Origin: Planctomycetota bacterium
GTDB lineage: Bacteria > Planctomycetota > UBA1135 > GCA-002686595
NCBI GenBank assembly: GCA_016764635.1
Contig: JAESRM010000327.1
Coordinates: 1 to 5,358 of the forward strand
Direction of reading: 5' to 3'
Length of the DNA: 5,358 nucleotides
The notes below the pieces were generated by a model that saw only the letters and a list, made by a program, of their open reading frames with translations, did not search any database and was not told the origin of the DNA. How positions within the stretch are numbered: the stretch's first letter is position 1; each line of letters begins with the position of its first letter. The translations under genes were made by a program, and so were the position numbers. Of this stretch, positions 1 to 5,358 are shown piece by piece.

Positions 1-102
1 GGCATTTTGGTTGCCACCCTAAGGGGCGGGCAGCGTGAGTTCTTGTTGGATTTCGTCGATGCGAAATTGATGGATCGTGTTGCAGCGGTCTTGAGCAAGT
101 AA
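1..102 (+). CDS. C-terminal end of an unidentified protein (5' partial)
   Basis: An open frame enters from the left edge and ends at TAA (100-102), giving 33 residues that finish LMDRVAAVLSK. The peptide is a plausible amphipathic, helix-rich C-terminus. Its codon choice, with many TTG leucine and GTC/GTT valine codons, resembles that of the next gene, which is why I think it is real rather than chance. Too little is visible to name a family. It runs in the same direction as the GAF/HD-GYP gene, but a 251-base gap and a terminator-like hairpin separate them, so they are probably not tightly co-transcribed. A minus-strand open frame over the same bases is rich in Pro, His and Arg and looks non-coding. 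Confidence 0.55.
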   Translation, partial: GILVATLRGGQREFLLDFVDAKLMDRVAAVLSK

Positions 103-306
103 GAGCGCCGGTTTATCCAAAGGGCTCGCAATGGACCGAGGGGGTGAGCGGTAGTGCGTTGTGTACCCAAAGGGCCCGTTTTTAGTGGGCAATCGGCAGC
201 TCGCGTGAGGGTTCTTGCCCGGGCCGCAGCCGGGGAGAACAGCGTGAATGTGGGACGGCGGCCTGGGATGGGTCGAGGGCGGTAGGCGAAAGGTTCGATG
301 AATAGG
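103..306. other. Intergenic stretch without a recognisable gene
   Basis: This GC-rich stretch lies between the partial gene and the hairpin that precedes the phosphodiesterase gene. I see no open frame with convincing protein character, no tRNA-like fold and no clear promoter. It contains only minor inverted repeats, such as a five-pair stem around 218-236, and a short repeated string, ccaaagggc, near 118 and 168. A promoter for the next gene may lie here, but no box pair matches well. Confidence 0.4.
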
Positions 307-336
307 GTGGCCCAGGGTGACGCCTGGCCCACTTTT
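307..336 (+). terminator. Terminator-like hairpin just upstream of the phosphodiesterase start
   Basis: The left arm 307-316 (gtggcccagg) pairs with the right arm 323-332 (cctggcccac) over ten positions with a single C-C mismatch, around a six-base loop. TTTT and then an AT-rich run follow directly, as in a Rho-independent terminator on the plus strand. On the minus strand no T-run follows, so the orientation is plus. It could end the transcript of the gene that stops at 102, leaving about 200 bases of 3' untranslated RNA. It could also act as an attenuator in the leader of the next gene, whose ATG is only 17 bases beyond the T-run. No free energy was computed. Confidence 0.5.
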
Positions 337-353
337 ATATTGTTTGCCCTGCC

Positions 354-1904
354 ATGAATTCCGACTCAAAAGAACCGATAGCCCGCACTAGCGGGCCGCG
401 CCATGCCCTGGACCGCAGGGTCGAAGATCGTCGCACAGCGATACCCGTCGCCGACGAAACCGAGGTCTCGCCCGAGTGGGAGACGCGCGCGGCGATTTCA
501 GCGATCCTAGACATCACGTTGGGGCACGGTTCCTTCCGCGACCAACTCCGCGAAATCCTTGATGTGGTGATCTCCGTATCCTGGCTGAAGGTGGCCGACC
601 AGGGAGCGATTTTTGTGGCCAATAGCCGCAATGAGTTGATCCTCACCGTCGAGCACAACCTGGCACCCCAGCTCGTGGATCTGTGCTCTAAAGTTCGCTT
701 TGGACAATGCCTGTGCGGTAAGGCAGCTGAGCGCAAGGAAATCTTGTTCAAGGGCTGCGTGGATTCAGATCACGACATTTCTTTCGAAGGCATGCAGCCT
801 CACGGTCACTACAGCATTCCGCTCATGGACCATGACAACGTGTTGGGTGCGATCGTGCTGTACACGGCGGATTGTCACGAGCCGCATCAGGAAGAAAAGT
901 ACTTCATGGAGTTGCTGGGACTTACGCTCTCGAGTTTTATCTTGAACCGCAGTCTGAAGTGCCGGGCGGAGGTCAGCAAAATGCGTTTGCAGCGTGCCCA
1001 GGAGGAGATGGTCCAGAAGTTGGTGGCTGCTTCCGAATTCAAGGACAAGGACACCGGCACCCACATCCGGCGCATGAGTCAGTTTGCCCGGGTCTTGGCG
1101 GAGGAGTTGGGTTTGGAGCCGGATCAAGTCGCTTTGATCGAGTCGGCAGCGCCCATGCACGATGTGGGCAAGGTTGGCATTCCCGATGATGTCCTGCTCA
1201 AGACCGGCCGTTTGACAGCGGAAGAATTGGCCATCATGCAGCAACATCCGGTCATCGGGGGGGAGTTACTGAAAGGCGATCATCCCCTGTTGCAAGCGAG
1301 CCGCGAAATCGCCTTGACCCACCACGAACGTTGGGATGGGAAGGGGTACCCGAAAGGATTGGCCGGAACCGACATCCCCTTGTTTGGTCGCATCTGTTCC
1401 CTTGTGGACGTGTTTGATGCTTTGACTTCCGTGCGCCCCTACAAGGAGGCTTGGTCGGTCGAGCGCGCGCTGGGGCACATAAAAGACGAGTCGGGATCTA
1501 GTTTTGAACCGCGCATGGTGAAAGCCTTTGAGAGCTGCTTGCCGGAGATTCTGAAGATCAAGGAATTCTATGATCGGCTCGGCGGCCACAACGCTCCGGT
1601 CGGAACGCGCATGCACCTCCTGCCCGTCGAGCAGGAGTATTTCCAGTGGAACTCTTCCCTCGAGGTCGGCGTGGATTTCGTTGACCTACAGCATGAATAC
1701 TTGGTCAACCTGATCGACCGCATGCGTTGGGTGGTCATCCGTTCGGAAACGGTCGAAGTCGCGGAGACCCTACTCGATATGAATGTCTACGCAGAGATTC
1801 ACTTCCGCGAGGAGGAAGAACTCATGCGCGACGTGGGGTATCCAGGTTTCGAGGCCCACTGCAAGCAACATGAGGTTTTCATGCAAAGCGTCTCGACCTT
1901 TTGA
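354..1904 (+). CDS. GAF / HD-GYP / hemerythrin protein, probable cyclic-di-GMP phosphodiesterase, C-terminally truncated by a frameshift
   Basis: This is a probable cytoplasmic signalling enzyme that hydrolyses cyclic-di-GMP under control of two sensor domains. No membrane segment is visible. After a charged N-terminus (1-40), a GAF domain spans about 45-200 and carries GQCLCGKAA at 117-125. A helical linker (about 203-228) leads to the HD-GYP domain (about 225-410). Its metal and substrate motifs are all present: E228, H237, HD at 269-270 with K273, H298, HH at 323-324, the GYP motif at 331-333 and D352 before DALTSVRPYK. A bacteriohemerythrin domain starts at about 428 with iron ligands H447, H483, E487, H502 and H506. 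The frame then stops after 516 residues, before the last two ligands. ATG 354 is the only reasonable start: TGA at 318 closes the frame upstream and no other ATG, GTG or TTG lies between, although no Shine-Dalgarno is visible. Related HD-GYP and GGDEF proteins with hemerythrin domains are known to respond to oxygen or diiron redox state; control by oxygen here is inference. Confidence 0.88.
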   Translation: MNSDSKEPIARTSGPRHALDRRVEDRRTAIPVADETEVSPEWETRAAISAILDITLGHGSFRDQLREILDVVISVSWLKVADQGAIFVANSRNELILTVEHNLAPQLVDLCSKVRFGQCLCGKAAERKEILFKGCVDSDHDISFEGMQPHGHYSIPLMDHDNVLGAIVLYTADCHEPHQEEKYFMELLGLTLSSFILNRSLKCRAEVSKMRLQRAQEEMVQKLVAASEFKDKDTGTHIRRMSQFARVLAEELGLEPDQVALIESAAPMHDVGKVGIPDDVLLKTGRLTAEELAIMQQHPVIGGELLKGDHPLLQASREIALTHHERWDGKGYPKGLAGTDIPLFGRICSLVDVFDALTSVRPYKEAWSVERALGHIKDESGSSFEPRMVKAFESCLPEILKIKEFYDRLGGHNAPVGTRMHLLPVEQEYFQWNSSLEVGVDFVDLQHEYLVNLIDRMRWVVIRSETVEVAETLLDMNVYAEIHFREEEELMRDVGYPGFEAHCKQHEVFMQSVSTF

Positions 1905-2032
1905 ACGAACTCGAAGGCATGGCACTAGCCATCAGCATGGAGTCCCCAAACTTCCTAGGCGACGGGCTCATTGAGCACATCCAAGTGGCGGACTTCGCTT
2001 ATGCGGAGTATGTGGAACGGAAAGTGGCGTAG
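1901..2032 (+). pseudogene. Detached C-terminal 43 codons of the hemerythrin domain (-1 frame)
   Basis: Reading from TTG at 1901 in the -1 frame gives 43 codons ending at TAG (2030-2032). They include LLNELEGMALAI and IEHIQVADFAYAEYV, the typical last helix of bacteriohemerythrin with its HIxxxD ligand motif. If the frame is joined at the T-run 1899-1902, the ligands fall at 447, 483, 487, 502, 506, 542 and 547. Those intervals (36, 4, 15, 4, 36, 5) match the canonical bacteriohemerythrin pattern as I recall it. The repaired protein would have 559 residues. A single lost T in ACC TTT TTG AAC explains the break. The segment has no start codon or ribosome site of its own, so it is not an independent gene. 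Confidence 0.85.
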
Positions 2033-2192
2033 CAGGTCGTTCGATGCGGCGTCAATGGCGGCGCTTCGGAATGCAATGTTCGAATTTGGGTTTCCCGCAC
2101 CAGCGGGCCGAGCAAAATAGTGGTTATTTGGGAGCGCGGGAGGTGCGGGTCGTAGTCTGTGAAGGTCGATATTTCCCCCCTCGCGGTACCCC

Positions 2193-3542
2193 ATGCAAAT
2201 TTCAAATTCGAGTCATCAGAGGACCGGCCGCTCGGCTTTGCCTTGGTTGTCCGTTCTCCTTGCGGTTGTATTGTTCGCAGTCTTGCCCTTGCTGAGAAGG
2301 GGGAATGAGGAGCAGGCGTCCATGCGCGGAGCCGACGTCGACATGCCCCAACCCCTCACAGACGATGCAAAGATCCGAGACTTGGTGCCTTTCCCTGTTC
2401 GAGCTGATGAGGAACTGTCCGAGCCACTTGTCACGACGGTCCGTACGATTGCCGATGTGCCAATGTCAGTATCTGATACGCGTTTGGTTCGGGTCACCCT
2501 GCTTGATTCAACCGACGGCAATCCCGCCCAGGGCATCGCTTGGTGGGTGATCGAAACAGGAGAGTTGGATCGTGGGCGCACATACTCCATGGCGGTCGAA
2601 GTACCCAATCCAAAACCCATGTTCTCCGGAGTGACCGGGGATGACGGTGTCGCGAAATTTGTTGCGCCCGCGGAGGGATTGGTGCATCTATTCACGGAGC
2701 GGACTGGGATCCATGCGCGTGGATCTTGGCCTGTCACGGTGGAATCTGATTTAGACACTGAGCTACGGGTGATCCTGCCTGCAGGCGCGCAGGTATTCGG
2801 GCGGGTGGTCGATGATGAGCACCAGCCCATTGCCGGGGTTCGCATTCACAGCCGTCGTTTTGATAACCGGATGGATGTTCTTGGCATGACGGATGAGCGG
2901 GGGCAGTACCGCATTTTGAGCATCGCTGACTTCCCCCGGGGCTTTGTTACTACTGAGGAAGGAGAAGTTCGTCCTGGGCGCATTGACACAACGAGCCTCA
3001 TGTTTGGCGTGCCCTTCGCCTTGCCGAATGGTTCGCCACGTTTCAAAACCCTTGCTAAGCGAATTGTCCTTGTGGAAACAGCGCAAGAACTAGAGGTGGA
3101 GCAAGTGGTGATCGATCGGGTAACCACGATTGTGGGCCGGGTATCCTACGCGGGAGGGGCTCCGGCTGCCGGTGCGCTGGTTTCTGTGGAATATGCACGC
3201 AGTCAACGAGCAAGTGGTCAGCATCAGTACAAGAAAGTGGAACCTTTACCTTGGGACCCGGGAGGAGTAAAAAAAGCTGGCGACTGCTTCGCCGAGGAGG
3301 ATGGAACATTCAGGTTGGTGGTGGATAAGCGGCTATCGTCCAGCCAGAGAATTTCGGCATTTGCCCGCGAGGGCGGCAGCATGCTTGGGCCAAGTTTTGA
3401 TTTAAAGCCCGGGGAAGTCTCGGACCCTGTGGCCCTTGAGATCCCGAACGCGTGCGCATATCGGCTTCAACTCTTAGATGCGGATGAGGCGAGTCGGGCC
3501 ATTCGGCTCTATGACCCGGCGAATGCTAGGCTACTTCTTTGA
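2193..3542 (+). CDS. N-terminal segment: membrane-anchored protein with carboxypeptidase-regulatory-like domains
   Basis: This 449-residue product starts with a basic stretch and a hydrophobic segment at about 15-34 (PWLSVLLAVVLFAVLPLL) followed by RR. That fits a signal anchor or uncleaved signal peptide; no lipobox cysteine is seen. After a low-complexity linker come beta-sandwich repeats: one at about 98-195 (GVTGDDGVAKF), a clear CarboxypepD_reg-like unit at about 200-245 (FGRVVDDEHQPIAGVRI then TDERGQYRI), and another at about 312-378 (IVGRVSYAGGAPAAGALVSV then EEDGTFRLVV). Such domains usually act as extracytoplasmic structural or adhesion modules, with no catalytic site implied. TGA at 2160 closes the frame upstream and ATG 2193 is the first ATG after it; the start has no Shine-Dalgarno. 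The end at LYDPANARLLL falls inside what looks like a further domain, so the product is probably truncated. The exact function is unknown. Confidence 0.75.
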   Translation: MQISNSSHQRTGRSALPWLSVLLAVVLFAVLPLLRRGNEEQASMRGADVDMPQPLTDDAKIRDLVPFPVRADEELSEPLVTTVRTIADVPMSVSDTRLVRVTLLDSTDGNPAQGIAWWVIETGELDRGRTYSMAVEVPNPKPMFSGVTGDDGVAKFVAPAEGLVHLFTERTGIHARGSWPVTVESDLDTELRVILPAGAQVFGRVVDDEHQPIAGVRIHSRRFDNRMDVLGMTDERGQYRILSIADFPRGFVTTEEGEVRPGRIDTTSLMFGVPFALPNGSPRFKTLAKRIVLVETAQELEVEQVVIDRVTTIVGRVSYAGGAPAAGALVSVEYARSQRASGQHQYKKVEPLPWDPGGVKKAGDCFAEEDGTFRLVVDKRLSSSQRISAFAREGGSMLGPSFDLKPGEVSDPVALEIPNACAYRLQLLDADEASRAIRLYDPANARLLL

Positions 3543-3839
3543 CCAGAACCTCAGGCCGGATCTGTTGTGCGGAGCAGCCAGTTGTTGGAGCTCAGCGTAC
3601 CGAGCGACGGTATCGTCGAATTGAACAAGCAAATGCTGGGTGCGCAAAAGGGAACTTTCGTTGCGATGTTGACAGGCTACGAGTCTGTTGCCTTTAAAGT
3701 AGATTTCTCCCAGCCTGGCCGGGACCTGCGTTTGGAGCGCCGCCCGACACTGGAGGTGACAATAAAAGCCTCCGGCCCAGGTGCTGGCCGAACCGACACT
3801 GCGCGGGCCATGATCAGTGTCCGCCCACCCAGACCTTAA
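3543..3839 (+). pseudogene. Middle segment of the interrupted beta-domain protein
   Basis: These 98 codons lie in the same frame between the TGA at 3540 and the TAA at 3837. The peptide includes SQLLELSVPSDGIVELNK, GTFVAMLTGYESVAFKV and DLRLERRPTLEVTIKASG. These alternate hydrophobic and polar residues as in the beta strands of the neighbouring domains, and the last phrase resembles the start of another Ig-like unit. The only internal starts are GTG 3567 and a later ATG at 3633, neither with a ribosome site. Translation as a separate 90-residue protein from 3567 is possible but unlikely. It is best read as an internal part of the parent gene. Confidence 0.6.
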
Positions 3840-4916
3840 GGGGATCCTAAGCGAAGAAGCAGTCAGATCACGGGCGCGGACTCCGCTCCCCATTTAGAAA
3901 CGCTTTATGGTCTGCCGTTTGGCGAGGCTATTGAATTTCCGCGGCCGGATGCACAGCTAGTTTGGGTGTATGTGGATCCTTCACCCCCTAAGCGGCATGC
4001 GCGTGGAGAGACGTTTGCATTCGGTCCGTTCGATAGAGATGTGCTCGCAACAACCTGTGAAGTTCTGATTCCCGATTGGAAGGCACATCTAAATTATGGA
4101 CCGATTGGGACAATTGAATTTAGGGTGACTTCGGAGGAGTCGGGTGAACCCATCGAGGGTTTGCGCGTACGGAAAGTGGGTGATAAAGGGTCTCATTTTA
4201 TCGCCAACAGCCGGAATGGAAATGTGAGTATTCGGGCTCAATCCGACAGTATTACATGCAAACTCACCCACCGACTGTTCCGGGATTTGCACATGGGCAC
4301 TATCGACGTTGTGCGTGAAAGCACCGTCGATCTGGGGCAGGTGTCGATGCAACCCCTGCGTCAGATTCGTTGCCAGTTGCTCGATGTCCGAGGGGAACCC
4401 CTAAGGGACCGGCGCTCCATTTGGTTCGAGGACCCTGAACTGGGAGGGCGTCGAGCCTTGTGCGAAAGGGATGGTTCCTTCGTGATCGCTGTAGCCTCCG
4501 AAGCACCATCGGTGTTGCGGATTGGAGGGCCCAGTGGGGTAGGAAGTCAAGTTTCCATGGTGCCTTTAATTCCCGCCGGCCCGAGCTTTGGGCACCCGGA
4601 AGGTTCTCCATATTCCTGGGTGTGCACTGTGCCTGATTGGATTGAAATACAACTACAGGTGACTGGTCTAGCTCTTGATCTAAGGGGAACCAGAACCTCA
4701 TTGCTAGCGGAGGACTCGCATGGGAAAGATCACCGAATTTCGCAGTATGCCATTCGCGGTGAGGTGGCTATGTACGCGGGCTTGCTTCCGCCAGGTCGCT
4801 ATGTCCTGAAGAGCGGCCCTCTTGTAGCGGTGCCACGCATGGCTTTCGACGTCGAACCCGAAGCCTTCGGGGAAGGTCTACGGCTGGAGACCCGAGGCGC
4901 GCCAGTCTACGAGTAG
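3840..4916 (+). pseudogene. C-terminal segment of the interrupted beta-domain protein (open from GTG 3966 as 316 aa)
   Basis: The frame continues from directly after the TAA at 3837 to TAG at 4914-4916, 358 codons. A gene caller may start it at GTG 3966, which would give 316 residues. However, the upstream in-frame codons (LETLYGLPFGEAIEFPRPDA) look equally protein-like, and GTG 3966 has no Shine-Dalgarno. Further weak regulatory-like beta units can be seen in parent-gene numbering: about 638-682 (IEFRVTSEESGEPIEGLRV) and about 723-768 (IRCQLLDVRGEPL then CERDGSFVIAV). Near the end, GLLPPGRYVLKSG is a typical closing strand pair of such units. There is no signal peptide, membrane segment or catalytic motif, so alone it would stay in the cytoplasm and probably be non-functional. 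Confidence 0.65.
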
Positions 4917-4919
4917 CGA

Positions 4920-4937
4920 ATCACCCGCGCGGGTGAT
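4920..4937. terminator. Perfect palindrome at the junction of convergent genes
   Basis: The 18-base string atcacccgcgcgggtgat is a perfect inverted repeat with no spacer. It begins four bases after the stop of the plus-strand gene and covers the minus-strand stop codon and the codons for the final HPRG of the recombinase. Its position suits a bidirectional transcription end for two convergent genes. No T-run follows on either strand, so it is not a classical Rho-independent terminator. Part of the symmetry may be forced by the conserved HPR C-terminus of XerD proteins. Confidence 0.4.
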
Positions 4938-5358
4938 ACAGCCGGTGGATGGAACGCACGTGCTCCGTATCCAAATGCGTGTAGACCTCGGTCGTGCGGA
5001 TGGAAGCGTGGCCGAGCATCTCTTGTACCGCGCGCAGGTCCCCGCCGCTTTCGATCATATGGGTGGCGAAGGAGTGGCGTAGGGTGTGTGGGCTTAGGTG
5101 GTTTTTGAGGCCGGCTTTGAGTGCGGCGGCGCGCACGATGCGCCAGGCGGTGCCGCGTGTGAGAGGTTTTTGGCTGCGGCCGATGAACACGTGGGGGCTG
5201 GTGCGTCCGGCCAGTTGTTTGCGGCGGCCCTGTTCGAGCCAGGTGGTCAAGGCTTCGCGGGCGGGGCCCCCGAGCGGCACGATGCGGGTCTTGTCGCCCT
5301 TGCCGTGTAGGCGCAGGGAGGTGAGCTCGGGTTGTAGGGAGTCGGTGGTCAGGGAGAC
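4921..5358 (-). CDS. xerD: XerD-like tyrosine recombinase, C-terminal catalytic part (5' partial)
   Basis: The frame enters from the right edge and ends at TGA (complement of 4921-4923), giving 145 visible residues of a protein that is usually about 300. It begins inside the catalytic domain. LRLHGKGDKTRIVPLG carries the catalytic lysine region, HTLRHSFATHM carries the H-x-x-R pair, and LGHASIRTTEVYTHL carries the second histidine and, nine residues later, the tyrosine nucleophile. The first catalytic arginine and the N-terminal DNA-binding domain lie outside the window. The ending LYHPRG matches the HPR tail of XerD proteins, so XerD is preferred over XerC or a phage or integron integrase, though not proven. 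With a partner Xer protein it would cut and rejoin DNA at dif to resolve chromosome dimers. GTG at 5278-5280 is an internal codon, not the start. The gene converges on the large interrupted gene with a four-base gap. Confidence 0.9.
   Translation of the reverse strand, partial: VSLTTDSLQPELTSLRLHGKGDKTRIVPLGGPAREALTTWLEQGRRKQLAGRTSPHVFIGRSQKPLTRGTAWRIVRAAALKAGLKNHLSPHTLRHSFATHMIESGGDLRAVQEMLGHASIRTTEVYTHLDTEHVRSIHRLYHPRG

Larger units (their letters stand above)
2193..4916 (+). pseudogene. Large membrane-anchored beta-domain protein gene interrupted by two in-frame stops
   Basis: From ATG 2193 to TAG 4914-4916 a single frame runs for 907 codons. It is broken only by TGA at codon 450 (3540-3542) and TAA at codon 549 (3837-3839). 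The pieces on both sides of each stop have the same protein character and need no frameshift to join, which argues for one ancestral gene rather than three adjacent ones. Neither downstream piece has a Shine-Dalgarno sequence, and both begin only at internal GTG codons. Each stop could arise from one substitution, for example CGA to TGA and CAA to TAA, although the original codons are unknown. If the lesions are real, the cell would make at most a 449-residue N-terminal product. The entries below describe the three segments. Sequencing error or a truly split gene remain possible. Confidence 0.7.

Noticed and set aside
336..341. TATATT as the -10 box of a promoter for the phosphodiesterase gene.
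   Set aside because: No TTGACA-like box lies 15-19 bases upstream, where the hairpin sits, and AT-rich sequence is expected in the T-tract of a terminator. It is too weak to list as a promoter.
19..369. A 116-codon minus-strand open frame over the left intergenic region.
   Set aside because: Its translation is rich in Pro, His, Arg and Ser with no domain-like pattern, and it overlaps both the partial gene at the left and the start of the phosphodiesterase gene.
1893..1905. Programmed -1 ribosomal frameshifting at the T-run in the hemerythrin gene.
   Set aside because: In the zero frame the codons are ACC TTT TGA, which do not form an X-XXY-YYZ slippery heptamer. The T-run is only four long and I saw no obvious strong downstream structure. 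A lost T is simpler, though slippage is not excluded.
2094..2107. A five-pair hairpin (cccgc / gcggg) in the gap after the hemerythrin tail, considered as a terminator.
   Set aside because: The stem is short and no T-run follows on either strand, so it is probably chance in GC-rich DNA. The rest of the 2033-2192 gap shows no gene or clear promoter.
2216..2845. A 209-codon minus-strand open frame opposite the large beta-domain gene.
   Set aside because: It has low-complexity Ser/Thr/Arg/Pro composition typical of an antisense shadow, while the plus strand shows a signal anchor and recognisable beta-domain motifs.
3540..3564. UGA as a selenocysteine codon: a seven-base stem with one A-A mismatch (3544-3550 with 3558-3564) lies right after the TGA.
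   Set aside because: The stem begins one base after the UGA, closer than I expect for a bacterial SECIS, and its loop does not look typical. The protein type has no reason to carry selenocysteine, and a second, different stop (TAA) breaks the same frame.
4921..5358. The recombinase as the integrase of a mobile element or integron.
   Set aside because: The visible motifs and HPR tail fit housekeeping XerD. No attachment-site repeats, cassette array or phage genes were seen, but the N-terminal half and the flank are outside the window.

Overview
The window looks like bacterial chromosome of moderately high GC content. Three things suggest Planctomycetota or a similar environmental phylum: a large membrane-anchored protein built from carboxypeptidase-regulatory-like beta domains, start codons without clear Shine-Dalgarno sequences, and the style of the XerD-like recombinase. 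This assignment is an inference and is weak. No mobile element, CRISPR array, tRNA or rRNA was seen.

Layout. Bases 1-102 hold the last 33 codons of an unidentified plus-strand gene. A 251-base gap follows and ends in a terminator-like hairpin (307-336) just before the next start codon. Bases 354-2032 encode a GAF / HD-GYP / hemerythrin protein, a probable oxygen- or redox-responsive cyclic-di-GMP phosphodiesterase. Its frame breaks at about 1899-1902, inside the hemerythrin domain; the missing 43 C-terminal codons lie in the -1 frame up to 2032. After a 160-base gap with no gene, bases 2193-4916 form one reading frame of 907 codons for an exported or membrane-anchored multidomain protein. That frame is cut by exactly two in-frame stop codons (TGA at 3540, TAA at 3837) and no detectable frameshift. 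Converging on it from the right is the C-terminal part of a XerD-like tyrosine recombinase on the minus strand (4921-5358, running off the window). The two stop codons are four bases apart and a perfect 18-base palindrome sits at the junction.

How the genes relate. The phosphodiesterase and the large anchored protein point the same way but are separated by a gap, and nothing shows that they act together. The recombinase probably has an unrelated housekeeping role in chromosome dimer resolution. The striking feature is that both large plus-strand genes are interrupted, with three lesions within about 2 kb, while the visible part of the recombinase is intact. Either this is a recently decaying stretch or the sequence contains errors; the sequence alone cannot decide. 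I found no convincing new multi-gene system. The best leads are the repaired GAF / HD-GYP / hemerythrin sensor and the doubly interrupted large gene.
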